From an uncultured Gammaproteobacteria bacterium (GTDB lineage: Bacteria > Pseudomonadota > Gammaproteobacteria > Pseudomonadales > Azotimanducaceae): a stretch of DNA of 33,494 bases. Each line of letters starts with the position of its first letter. Within the stretch, counting starts at the first letter, position 1. The notes under the pieces are model-generated. The model was not told where the DNA came from. It saw only the letters and a program-made list of their open reading frames with translations, and searched no databases. The DNA lies in NCBI GenBank assembly GCA_913060615.1, contig CAJXUL010000009.1, forward strand, positions 1-33,494. Direction: 5' to 3'. Of the stretch, positions 25,938-33,448 are shown in pieces. Made by a program: the position numbers and the translations under genes.

Positions 25938-27049
25938 AATTAATAAGTGTTTTATTGCTCGCCTGTCTGAGCACAAGTTGTGGTTGGTTTGGTGGTGGAG
26001 CCCCTGAGGAAGAGTCATACATAGATACTAAGCCGCTGCCGCCTTTACAGATCCCGAGCGATCTAGACGACAGCGTAGTGAAGAACCCTATTCCGGTGCC
26101 GGTTATTCCAGAGCAGCGTAATGCATCGTTTTATCCGAACAGACCACCACTACCGGATGCGCTTTACGCCAGCGATAATCGTGACGAAGTGCGCTTGCAA
26201 GCATTGGACGGACGTAATTGGTTGGTAGTGCCTGAACCGGCCACTACAGCTTGGCCAAAGATGAAACAGTTTTTTGCTGACAACGGCATTGTTTTAGAGT
26301 CGGATAGACCAGAGGTAGGACGTCTTAATACCGCATGGTTAACCATAGAAGATAAAGATTACCGAGATGTAGTGCGCACGCTGTTGCGTAACAACAAGCG
26401 CGGTGAAGACGCGAGTTCTGAAACTTATAATGGCAAAGATAGATTTCTCATTCGCGTAGAGCAGGGTCTGCAGCCGCAGTCTACTGAAGTACATATTCGT
26501 CATGAGAGCGATGTGCAAAGTGAAATTGCAGCAGACGATGTGGTTTTCCTTAACGATCTACAGTCAAATATGAGCACAGTCGAACGCAGCTTACTGAATG
26601 AAATTGGTGGCTATATCGCAGCTCGGGTTGCTGAGACAACGGTTTCCAAAGTAGCTCTGCAAATTGGCGCTAGTGCAAAAACCGATTTGTCGCGTAATGC
26701 TGACGGTGTACCAGTGCTGAAACTTTATCTTGACCGTACGCGTGCATGGGCAACATTGGGTCAAGCAATGAAGAATGCTGATATACAAGTAAACAAACAA
26801 AACAGCGAAACCGGTGAGTACGACGTGACCATTGCTACCGAGCTATTTTCTGGCGAGGCAAGTAGCGGCGTTTTGTGCCGAATTACTTTTTCTTGTGATA
26901 ACGAATCAAGACGGGTAAACGCGCTGATCCAAATGTCAGAGGAAGGCGACAGCGTTTTTAATGTCATTGTTATGCAAGACGGCGCGCCTATGGGTGATGC
27001 TGATAAAGCGCAGAAGATTCTCGTACTGATCAGAGAATTCGCCACTTAA
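25934..27049 (+). CDS. bamC: Outer-membrane assembly lipoprotein BamC (NlpB)
   Basis: 371 residues. BamC is a lipoprotein of the BamABCDE complex that inserts beta-barrel proteins into the outer membrane. The signal peptide ends at Cys16 (LSTSC followed by GWFGGG, as in Pseudomonas-type BamC). Two helix-grip domains follow; WLVVPEPATTAWPKMKQFF (about 95-113) and the repeated pattern ARAWATLGQAMKNADI in the second half match the family. ATGA overlap with dapA upstream and TAATG overlap with the MBL gene downstream indicate one tightly coupled operon. Confidence 0.95.
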   Translation: MKLISVLLLACLSTSCGWFGGGAPEEESYIDTKPLPPLQIPSDLDDSVVKNPIPVPVIPEQRNASFYPNRPPLPDALYASDNRDEVRLQALDGRNWLVVPEPATTAWPKMKQFFADNGIVLESDRPEVGRLNTAWLTIEDKDYRDVVRTLLRNNKRGEDASSETYNGKDRFLIRVEQGLQPQSTEVHIRHESDVQSEIAADDVVFLNDLQSNMSTVERSLLNEIGGYIAARVAETTVSKVALQIGASAKTDLSRNADGVPVLKLYLDRTRAWATLGQAMKNADIQVNKQNSETGEYDVTIATELFSGEASSGVLCRITFSCDNESRRVNALIQMSEEGDSVFNVIVMQDGAPMGDADKAQKILVLIREFAT

Positions 27050-27837
27050 TGGGCGGTTTTGCATCCTTAGGCAGTGGCAGTCGTGGCAACGGTACGCTGG
27101 TTGCTATTGGCGATGCGATTTTTTTGGTCGACTGTGGCTTTAATCGTAAGCAAGCCGAGCAGCGTTTAGCGCGGCTAGAAATGAGTCCCGGCGACATCAC
27201 TGCCATTTTGGTCAGCCATGAGCACAGTGATCATATTGCCGGTGTGGCCGGGTTATCCCATCGTTACGCCATTCCCGTTTACGCATCCCACGGCACATTA
27301 AAAAGTAGTCCTCAGGATTTTCAGTGCAATGCCTTCGACGGCGATGCGCCATTTGAAGTTGAAGGGGTGTTGATTAATCCGGTCAGGGTGCCTCACGACG
27401 CCCGAGAGCCTACCCAATTCGTTTTGTCTAAGGATGCTACCAAAATAGGTGTGTTGTCCGACCTTGGTAGTGTGACGCCCCATGTGGTGAAACAATTTGA
27501 GCACTGTACGCATTTGCTTCTAGAAGCAAATCACGATCGTAATATGCTTTTTGCTGGCGCCTATCCACCTGCTTTGAAACGTCGGGTGGCGGCAGATCAT
27601 GGACACCTCTCCAACGCCCAGGCCCGAGACCTGTTGAAATTGTTAGCACATAAAGACCTGCACGTTGTGATAGGCCATGTCAGCGCCCAGAACAATGCCG
27701 TTAGTTTGGTCGACGAAATGTTTGCAGAGCTTCAAGATGAGCTGGCAAGTTTGGTTGTTGCCACGCAAAACGAAGGCTTTGACTGGATTGGCCAGAAACC
27801 ACTAACGCGGCAAATTTCCTTCGACAAGGTGATTTGA
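27049..27837 (+). CDS. MBL-fold hydrolase, WalJ/YycJ-like
   Basis: 262-residue metallo-beta-lactamase-fold protein. The opening ASLGSGSRGNGTLV is typical of the YycJ/WalJ group, followed by the zinc motif SHEHSDH (His57, His59, Asp61, His62). The metal-binding DCGF and HVSAQN regions are also present. YycJ of Gram-positives is a DNA exonuclease-like MBL protein; a nuclease role here is inferred. An MBL gene follows bamC in Pseudomonas too (from memory). The ATG shares one base with the bamC stop (TAATG), so translation is coupled. Confidence 0.9.
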   Translation: MGGFASLGSGSRGNGTLVAIGDAIFLVDCGFNRKQAEQRLARLEMSPGDITAILVSHEHSDHIAGVAGLSHRYAIPVYASHGTLKSSPQDFQCNAFDGDAPFEVEGVLINPVRVPHDAREPTQFVLSKDATKIGVLSDLGSVTPHVVKQFEHCTHLLLEANHDRNMLFAGAYPPALKRRVAADHGHLSNAQARDLLKLLAHKDLHVVIGHVSAQNNAVSLVDEMFAELQDELASLVVATQNEGFDWIGQKPLTRQISFDKVI

Positions 27838-27945
27838 ACAACGACTACAGTTATTGTTTGAATATCTTGATGGTCGAAAAACAGCGGGACGCGCGCAAGT
27901 AAGATGGCCGGCCCCGCAAATTTACATACAGATCACTCATAAATA

Positions 27946-27966
27946 GGTCACTCAGAGACAGTGACC
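27946..27966 (+). promoter_or_regulatory. Hairpin/operator-like repeat before the CnoX-like gene
   Basis: GGTCACT (27946-27952), 7-nt loop, AGTGACC (27960-27966), a perfect 7-bp inverted repeat ending 21 bp before the ATG. GRTCACTCA is also directly repeated at 27931-27939 and 27946-27954. It may be an operator or a leader stem-loop; the ribosome-binding AAGGA follows at 27973. Confidence 0.4.
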
Positions 27967-27987
27967 CAGTAAAAGGACTCTTTATTC

Positions 27988-28839
27988 ATGGAAGTTAACG
28001 CGCCAATCCACGTTACCGTCGAATCGTTTCAAGCGGACGTTATCGACAAATCGCAATCTATTCCCGTAGTCGTACTATTTTGGGCCGAGCAAATTCCGCT
28101 GTCTGTGCAAGGCAAAGCGCTGCTCGAACAATTGCTCACTGAGTATCAGGGTAAATTCATATTGGCCTTATCCGACGTGTCTATTGATCAAAGTTTGGCT
28201 CAGCGCCTGCAGGTACAAGGTTTACCGAGTATTCGTGTAATTCATCTAGGCCAAATGGCTGAACAAATCGATGGCCCGGCAGATGAAGCTCAGCTCCGCA
28301 CCATTTTGGATGGGCTTACTGAATCAGCGGCGGACGCTCTTAAGGGTGACCTAGATTCAATGCTGGCATCCGGAGACTTCGCCAGTGCAATTGCAGTATT
28401 GCAGGAGAGCATTCAAGAAGAGCCCAAAAATCAATCACTGCGGGTAGAGCTGGCAGACGCTCTTGTGCGCAAGGGTGACGTAGACGATGCGCGCACAGTG
28501 CTAGCGTCTATTCCTGAAGGCACGAAGGATCTTGAGCGACCTCAGAACAGACTTGAGTTTGCTGAGGAGGTAGCGGCCATGGATTCTTTAGATACGCTCC
28601 AGCAAGCAATTAGCGGTGCACCTGATGATCTTGAAATTAGGTACCAGTTGTCAATTGTGCAGATTGTCGCTGAGCATTATGAAGATGGACTGGACAGTTG
28701 CATGGAAATTTTGCGTGCTGACCGTGAGTTCCGCGAAGATATTGGTCGGCTGACAATGATTAGGGTGTTTAACATGCTGGGTAAGGGCAACGAGATCGCC
28801 GGCAAGTATCGCCGTAAGATGTTTAACCTAATGCACTGA
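27988..28839 (+). CDS. CnoX/YbbN-like thioredoxin-fold TPR chaperone
   Basis: 283 residues. An N-terminal thioredoxin domain (about 1-110) is followed by a helical tetratricopeptide-like region. The C-terminus (REFREDIGRLTMIRVFNMLG, then KYRRKMFNLMH) matches the YbbN/CnoX family. The thioredoxin active-site position reads W32-A-E-Q-I-P-L-S39, with no cysteine, and the whole protein has a single Cys outside this motif. It cannot act as a thiol oxidoreductase through a CxxC pair, so a holdase role that hands clients to GroEL or DnaK is the likely function. Transcribed alone after a 150-bp gap. Confidence 0.9.
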   Translation: MEVNAPIHVTVESFQADVIDKSQSIPVVVLFWAEQIPLSVQGKALLEQLLTEYQGKFILALSDVSIDQSLAQRLQVQGLPSIRVIHLGQMAEQIDGPADEAQLRTILDGLTESAADALKGDLDSMLASGDFASAIAVLQESIQEEPKNQSLRVELADALVRKGDVDDARTVLASIPEGTKDLERPQNRLEFAEEVAAMDSLDTLQQAISGAPDDLEIRYQLSIVQIVAEHYEDGLDSCMEILRADREFREDIGRLTMIRVFNMLGKGNEIAGKYRRKMFNLMH

Positions 28840-29105
28840 TGGGTAGTTTGTGTTGTTAGTTTTTTGGCGGATTTCGGTGGTTTTTTGCGCTTCAATTAGG
28901 CATATGGGCGATTGATAAATTTAGCGAATATAATTGACCGAGATGTAGTTAAAAAACACTAAATCTGCTGTATCGCCGCAGCTTAAAAATATTGTCACCA
29001 TTTTTCCAACGTGTAAATTTCGTGGCAACTCTAGGCGAATTAAGGGAAATTTATTGCCGGTAGGGCTTTGCGGGTTAGTAACCACTTACATGCAAACGGA
29101 TTGCT

Positions 29106-29114
29106 TTATGCACA
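29106..29114 (+). promoter_or_regulatory. DnaA box (TTATGCACA)
   Basis: Exact match to the TTATNCACA consensus. It lies about 70 bp upstream of the IHF site. Confidence 0.6.
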
Positions 29115-29184
29115 TTAGAAAACAAAACTATGATAAGTCGCAACATGGCGGCGAACGTTCAATCTAAATAGCATGATATGTGCT

Positions 29185-29197
29185 TAAGTAATTGATT
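29185..29197 (-). promoter_or_regulatory. IHF consensus site
   Basis: TAAGTAATTGATT; on the minus strand AATCAATTACTTA fits WATCAANNNNTTR with no mismatch. A weak DnaA-like 9-mer (minus strand TTAAGCACA, 29179-29187) overlaps it. AT-rich sequence runs from here to about 29255. Confidence 0.5.
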
Positions 29198-29281
29198 TTA
29201 ATAATATTTATTAGATATTTGTAATCGGTCTTATTTTTAACTTTGATAATTGGCGGTCGATATACAGTGTAATGCCACAAG

Positions 29282-29316
29282 TTATCCTCAAACTTATCCA
29301 CAGGTTGCGTGGATAA
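29282..29316. promoter_or_regulatory. Cluster of three DnaA boxes
   Basis: TTATCCTCA (29282-29290, plus, one mismatch), TTATCCACA (29294-29302, plus, perfect) and TTATCCACG (29308-29316, minus strand, one mismatch). Spacers are 3 and 5 bp. Three such 9-mers in 35 bp are very unlikely by chance. Confidence 0.75.
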
Positions 29317-29370
29317 AAAAGCCACCCCATAGCAAGGGTTTAGCATCATGTGGGTCGCCTAGTAACATCT

Positions 29371-29455
29371 CTGGACTTTTGCAAGAAATTTCGTTCATTC
29401 GTTCAGAAGGTCCCTCTGGCCAATAAAAAACCCAAAACTGGATTTTGCAAGAAAA
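29371..29455 (+). repeat. Pair of direct repeats upstream of the ligase gene
   Basis: CTGGACTTTTGCAAGAAA (29371-29388) and CTGGATTTTGCAAGAAA (29439-29455) differ by one deleted C and are 68 bp apart start to start. They lie 105-189 bp before the ligase start and could be paired regulator-binding sites. Confidence 0.6.
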
Positions 29456-29559
29456 ACAACTGAGAAATACGCATTTGCCGTAAGTTTTAGGCATTATCAA
29501 TGAGTGGCGTTGAGTAGCGCGCTAATGGTCTAAATAATCGGATAGGAGGATGTAGGCTG

Positions 29560-30960
29560 ATGTCAGATACAAGTTCAGAAACGGGCAATATTGACGCCGA
29601 GACCTTGCAGCAAAAACTCAGTCACTATGCTGACCGAGGGGTTAGTCAGGTCAAGTTGGGCCTTACCGACATTGATGGCGTGATTCGTGGCAAATATGTG
29701 GGTATCGACAAGTTTATTAGCCTGCTGAAAAAACAGGGTGGCTTTTGTGACTGTATCTTTGGCTGGGATGTGGATGACCAACTCTACGACGCGGGAACCT
29801 ATACGGGATGGCACACCGGATTTCCCGACACAAGTTTTCGCCTATTAGTGGAAACTGAGCGTTGGTTGCCTGATGAAAATTGCCCCTATTTTATTGGCGA
29901 GTTTGTAGGTGTTAATGGCACCGACCACCCTTTGTGTCCTCGTACGCGGCTAAAAAATGTGCTGGCTGAATATGCAGCCATGGGACTCAGCGTTCGCTCC
30001 GGCTTTGAATACGAATTTTTTGTCTTTGCTGAAACGTCGCATAGCGTGCGCGACAAAGGTTATCGCGGACTCACACCACTGACCCCCGGTAATTTTGGCT
30101 ACTCAGTATTGCGCTCCTCGGTAGAGTCCCAGCGCTTTAATGCACTGCTAGATTACTGCCGGGCTATTGAGTGCGATATTGAAGGACTGCACTGCGAGAC
30201 CGGCCCCGGTGTTTGGGAGGCGGCGCTTAAGTCTAAAGTAGGTATTCAGGCAGCGGACCGCGCAGCTTTGTTTAAAACATTTACCAAAGTGTTTTTTCAA
30301 CGCCAAGAGCTCATAGCCACGTTTATGGCCAAGTGGTCTATGGACTATCCCGGCCAGAGCGGACATTTCCATTTCAGCGTTGCTGATGATCAAGGCGCCA
30401 ACCCATTCTTTGACCCTAATGGTGAGCGGGGCATGTCATTATTGCAGCGCCAAGCTGTTGCCGGTCTACAGCGGTATTTACCCGAATTCCTCTCACTGCT
30501 GGCTCCCACTATTAATAGTTACACACGCCTAGTTAAAGGTGCTTGGGCGCCTACTGCGGCAACCTGGGGTATTGAAAATCGTACAACGGCCATTAGGGTA
30601 ATTCCTGGTGATAGCGGTAGTCAGCGCATTGAATGCCGGGTGGGTGGTGCAGATGGCAACCCCTACCTTGCTGCAGCTGCCATGCTCAGCGCCGCTTTAG
30701 AAGGTATTAGGCAAAACCTCGATCCCGGGCAACCGACCCAAGGGAATGCCTATGATGTAGAAGATAACTTGCCGGTTGCTGCCAAGTTCTCCACCAACCT
30801 TGGGGACGCAGCGAATGCCTTGGATACATCAAGTGTTGCAAGAAGTTATCTGGGCGATGAATTTGTAGATCACTTTGTGATGAGCCGCCATTGGGAAGTG
30901 CGTGAATATCAGCGCAGTCTGAACAGTTGGCAGCTAGAACGTTATTTCGAGATTATTTGA
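29560..30960 (+). CDS. Glutamine-synthetase-family ligase (gamma-glutamylamine synthetase type)
   Basis: 466 residues with the GS fold. Metal and nucleotide motifs: GFEYEFFVF (two Glu ligands), EGLHCETGPGVWEAAL (Glu pair), GQSGHFHFSV, GIENRTTAIRV and RIECRVGGADGNPYLAAAAML. In place of the ammonium-site DGSS loop of housekeeping GlnA it reads FGWDVDDQLYD, as in PuuA/GlnA3-type enzymes, so it probably glutamylates an amine rather than making glutamine. No adenylylation-type Tyr motif was recognised. It overlaps the next gene by TGATG. The substrate (polyamine, alkylamine or other) is unknown. AGGAGG lies upstream (from about 29546), a strong ribosome-binding site. Confidence 0.9.
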   Translation: MSDTSSETGNIDAETLQQKLSHYADRGVSQVKLGLTDIDGVIRGKYVGIDKFISLLKKQGGFCDCIFGWDVDDQLYDAGTYTGWHTGFPDTSFRLLVETERWLPDENCPYFIGEFVGVNGTDHPLCPRTRLKNVLAEYAAMGLSVRSGFEYEFFVFAETSHSVRDKGYRGLTPLTPGNFGYSVLRSSVESQRFNALLDYCRAIECDIEGLHCETGPGVWEAALKSKVGIQAADRAALFKTFTKVFFQRQELIATFMAKWSMDYPGQSGHFHFSVADDQGANPFFDPNGERGMSLLQRQAVAGLQRYLPEFLSLLAPTINSYTRLVKGAWAPTAATWGIENRTTAIRVIPGDSGSQRIECRVGGADGNPYLAAAAMLSAALEGIRQNLDPGQPTQGNAYDVEDNLPVAAKFSTNLGDAANALDTSSVARSYLGDEFVDHFVMSRHWEVREYQRSLNSWQLERYFEII

Positions 30961-31748
30961 TGAGTTTACATATCGGCATTCTGCAAACCGATTCGGTATT
31001 AGAGCACCTGCAGCCTGTGCACGGCGATTATCCGAACATGTTTATGGACCTGTTCCTAGAGCAAGACCCGCAGATTAGGTTTACCAATTATGTCGTCCAA
31101 GAGGCCATTCCGGAAACGGTTGAGTGTGATGCATACATTGTCACCGGCAGTCGTCTGAGTGTGTATGACGACGAGCCGTGGATCTTTGAATTGGCCCAGT
31201 TTATCGCCCGTGCCTTAAACCAGCAGAAAAAGCTCATTGGCATTTGTTTTGGGCATCAATTGATGGCGCACTTTTTCGGCGGTCTTGTAACGCCGGCACC
31301 TGCCGGTTGGGCCGTGGGCATACATACAAGTCAAGTGGAAAAGCGCGCGTGGATGCAAGGTGGCGCTCAAGACCTCAGCTTGCTTTCTAGTCATAAGGAC
31401 CAGGTTCAACAACTGCCTGAATATGCCGAGCTATTTGCCAGCAATGATTTTTGCCCCATGGCTGGATTCACTATGCTTAATCAGGTCATAACTATTCAAG
31501 GTCACCCAGAGTTCAATAAAGATTACGCTCGGGCCTTGATGACCCATAGGGAAGACATATTAGGCGAACGAGTTTATTCGCAGGGTATAGATAGCCTGGC
31601 GCAAGAGACGCACAGCGAAATCTTTGTACGCTGGGCGCTTTATTTTGCTCGACCGAACGTTTCAACCTATGCGCCCCAAGTTTCCTGGACAGCAACTAAA
31701 CCAAGCAGCACAAATGGTTCAGCACTGGCGAACGAGGCAGACCTTTAG
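30960..31748 (+). CDS. Class I glutamine amidotransferase (GATase1)
   Basis: 262 residues from the ATG at 30960, which shares its A with the TGA of the ligase gene; an upstream in-frame start at 30927 lies inside that gene and is unlikely. The triad is visible: Cys in GICFGHQLMAHFFGG, and His and Glu in QGHPEF. It belongs to the GMP-synthase-type GATase group (COG0518), not the PuuD group. With the GS-like ligase it could cleave gamma-glutamyl amides or release ammonia for a partner, which fits a gamma-glutamylation route of amine use. That role is inferred. Confidence 0.9.
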   Translation: MSLHIGILQTDSVLEHLQPVHGDYPNMFMDLFLEQDPQIRFTNYVVQEAIPETVECDAYIVTGSRLSVYDDEPWIFELAQFIARALNQQKKLIGICFGHQLMAHFFGGLVTPAPAGWAVGIHTSQVEKRAWMQGGAQDLSLLSSHKDQVQQLPEYAELFASNDFCPMAGFTMLNQVITIQGHPEFNKDYARALMTHREDILGERVYSQGIDSLAQETHSEIFVRWALYFARPNVSTYAPQVSWTATKPSSTNGSALANEADL

Positions 31749-31750
31749 CC

Positions 31751-32239
31751 ATGAGCCAAAAGGTGCCTTCAGGATTTAGCGCCTATCTGCGCCGGGGTGC
31801 GCAACTGCTGAGCAATCCAAATGGGCTTAAGCGGTTGGTTGTGCAGGCGGCCAAAAAGCTCAATGGCAGCGGTAGCGAAAAAATCAAAGCCGTAGGCGAG
31901 CAGTTGGGTCTTCTGATTGATTTGCTCAAGGCCTATATTGCCGGCGACTATCGAGACATCTCTACACAAGCCATCGCCAGTGTTGCCGGCGCCATTATCT
32001 ATTTCGTGGTGCCGCTAGACGGTGTGCCGGACTTTTTATTCGGCTGGGGGTTTATCGACGACGCAGCAGTCATAAGTTATGTCATTGCTCAGTTGAGTAC
32101 CGAGCTTGAAAGCTTCAAACAGTGGCGAGACGCCTCATCCAACAAGCCCACACCAGAAATTGAGCAGCCCACCACTGCATTGCAATTGCCGAATGAAACC
32201 CAACAACAAGATAACGACCCCAAAAGTGATAACGACTGA
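31751..32239 (+). CDS. DUF1232 (YkvA-family) membrane-associated protein
   Basis: 162 residues. The DUF1232 core AIIYFVVPLDGVPDFLFGW, followed by FIDDAAVI (about 77-104), is unmistakable and includes the conserved Asp-x-x-Pro-Asp and Asp-Asp. One or two hydrophobic stretches suggest membrane association. The tail from about 130 is Gln/Asp/Asn-rich and disordered. It starts 2 bp after the GATase stop and overlaps the start of the next gene, so it is in the same operon. Function is unknown. Confidence 0.88.
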   Translation: MSQKVPSGFSAYLRRGAQLLSNPNGLKRLVVQAAKKLNGSGSEKIKAVGEQLGLLIDLLKAYIAGDYRDISTQAIASVAGAIIYFVVPLDGVPDFLFGWGFIDDAAVISYVIAQLSTELESFKQWRDASSNKPTPEIEQPTTALQLPNETQQQDNDPKSDND

Positions 32240-33218
32240 AATTTGCCGAGCACTCTGTTTCTCGCAAAGCCCTGCTCGCAAAAGTAACCTAGGTGCGCTC
32301 TGGCTGATCGCTGCGATTTATTTACAGCTGGGGGCGGGCCTAGTTAGTGCCGCAGATATCCAGTCGACTAACCAAGGCGCTAAGCCTATTTTTGCTAAAG
32401 ATCTATTTGCCTTAGATCTATTTGCCTTAGATCAGGGGTCGTTGATTGCTCATGCAATGGCCGGTAGCTGGGAATACGGTGTGTATTTGCTGGGTTTGCC
32501 CGTAGGTCTGAAGGCTCGAGTTGAGGTTCAGTGGGATGGCCGCCAAGTTAAAGCGACAAGTCAGGTACAGCATTTTTTGGCAGCGAATAATCACCAGTCA
32601 GTTTTTTCTTTCCCCAACTGCGACTACCGCCTACAAAGCTATCAAAACAGTGGCTTTAGTCCCGGTTGGCGTTTTGCTGATGCAGTGGTATTTGATTGGT
32701 TGGAAAAGAAGATCCGTTATCAAGGGATAACTCAGGGGCCGAAAACGCCAGATGCCCAGCCGCAGTCAGTAACATTGCCCTTAGATGACGCAATCTATGT
32801 AGATAAGCTCAGTCAATTCGCTGCGCTTGCTTGTGTCTTGGCGAAGAACGACAAAAATACAAAGCAGGCTCTCCCACAGAACATTCCATCGAGCATTCTA
32901 CCGAGCACTTCACCGAGCACTTCACCGAGCATTCCATTGAGCATTCGATTGAGTTATGTCGATGACACTATTGGCCGTTATAGGTTTCTGGTCGATCAAT
33001 CTGCTGCACAAATGTCAGTCGCCGGCCAGACCATTAGCGTTATTAAGGTTCAATCTGAGCCCTACGATTATGTGCAAGGCAGTGTGCATCGTCGGGTGAC
33101 CTATTGGCTGGCTCCTTCGCTGGGCTACTTGCCGGTAAAAATTTCTACCAAATTAAGCGGCATGAAGTTAACTGTGAAAATGTTGAAGACCTCTGGACCG
33201 CAGCCAGCGATGTTGTAA
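32193..33218 (+). CDS. DUF3108-like secreted protein with internal tandem repeats
   Basis: 341 residues from ATG 32193; an in-frame GTG at 32226 is an alternative. Neither start has a good ribosome-binding site, and both overlap the DUF1232 gene. A hydrophobic stretch, LGALWLIAAIYLQLGAGLVSA, looks like a signal peptide ending before AD. The body resembles DUF3108: GSWEYGVYLLGLPVGLKARVEV, VFDWLEKKIRYQG, DAIYVDKLSQF and VTYWLAPSLGYLPVKIS. Two repeats interrupt it: DLFAL twice near the mature N-terminus, and a Pro/Ser/Ile-rich stretch (NIPSSILPSTSPSTSPSIPL) in the domain middle. Periplasmic or envelope location is likely; function is unknown. Confidence 0.8.
   Translation: MKPNNKITTPKVITTEICRALCFSQSPARKSNLGALWLIAAIYLQLGAGLVSAADIQSTNQGAKPIFAKDLFALDLFALDQGSLIAHAMAGSWEYGVYLLGLPVGLKARVEVQWDGRQVKATSQVQHFLAANNHQSVFSFPNCDYRLQSYQNSGFSPGWRFADAVVFDWLEKKIRYQGITQGPKTPDAQPQSVTLPLDDAIYVDKLSQFAALACVLAKNDKNTKQALPQNIPSSILPSTSPSTSPSIPLSIRLSYVDDTIGRYRFLVDQSAAQMSVAGQTISVIKVQSEPYDYVQGSVHRRVTYWLAPSLGYLPVKISTKLSGMKLTVKMLKTSGPQPAML
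32400..32429. repeat. 15-bp perfect tandem duplication in the DUF3108 gene
   Basis: GATCTATTTGCCTTA twice (32400-32414, 32415-32429), encoding a duplicated DLFAL. It is in frame and just after the predicted signal peptide. Confidence 0.9.
32879..32950. repeat. 12-bp minisatellite inside the DUF3108 gene
   Basis: About six units of consensus GAGCAYTYYACC in frame (from 32879, 32891, 32903, 32915, 32927 and 32939). Units at 32903 and 32915 are identical. Each unit encodes four residues of the PST/PSI pattern, making a Ser/Pro/Ile-rich linker. Confidence 0.88.
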
Positions 33219-33222
33219 AAGG

Positions 33223-33257
33223 CTCAGCGTTGGCTAGCTTGTTCTAGCCAAACTGAG
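33223..33257. terminator. Bidirectional terminator between DUF3108 and pspC-like genes
   Basis: CTCAG-cgt-TGGCTAG-CTTGTT-CTAGCCA-aa-CTGAG: a 7-bp perfect stem extended by a further 5 bp across a small internal loop, between convergent stop codons. TTGGTTTTG follows on the plus strand and TTTTAC on the minus strand. Confidence 0.65.
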
Positions 33258-33278
33258 TTGGTTTTGTCTTCTGCCTTT

Positions 33279-33448
33279 TTATACCTTTTCGTCAGCAGGC
33301 TCTTCGTCAACACGAAATGAGTCAACTTGCGGGTTGGGGTTGTCAAACATAAGCCAAGCAATTAGATAAATTGCGATGGTGAGTTTGGCAAAGAACAAGC
33401 CACTGATAATTGCACATACTCGCACCAGTTGCGGTGCCAGATTATGGG
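33279..33448 (-). CDS. PspC-domain protein, 3' end only (cut by contig end)
   Basis: The last 55 codons and stop of a minus-strand gene; the 5' part is beyond the contig end. The translation contains PQLVRVCAIISGLFFAKLT followed by IAIYLIAWLMFDNPNP, the second half of a PspC domain: the LVRV entry, one transmembrane helix and the YLIAWLM exit before a Pro. An acidic tail, VDSFRVDEEPADEKV, follows. PspC proteins sense or regulate envelope stress at the inner membrane with PspA/PspB. This may be PspC itself or a small PspC-domain protein. Beyond 33448 the frame would run into adapter. Confidence 0.75.

Larger units (their letters stand above)
28840..29559. promoter_or_regulatory. 720-bp intergenic region with DnaA boxes and an IHF site
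   Basis: No credible gene on either strand; the short frames here have no coding character. It contains a candidate DnaA/IHF regulatory module, an AT-rich tract and, nearer the ligase gene, a pair of long direct repeats, annotated separately. I found no GATC in this stretch. Confidence 0.7.

Noticed and set aside
29106-29316. Calling this region the chromosomal oriC outright
   Set aside because: No dnaA, dnaN, gidA or rpmH nearby, no GATC seen, and no skew analysis possible here; kept as a candidate only.
29164-29500. Two overlapping minus-strand frames of about 61 and 68 codons in the 720-bp gap
   Set aside because: They run across the DnaA boxes and direct repeats, have no ribosome-binding site and no recognisable protein character.
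30927-30959. Upstream start of the amidotransferase
   Set aside because: It lies inside the ligase coding end; the ATG overlapping the ligase stop begins the conserved HIGILQTD strand.
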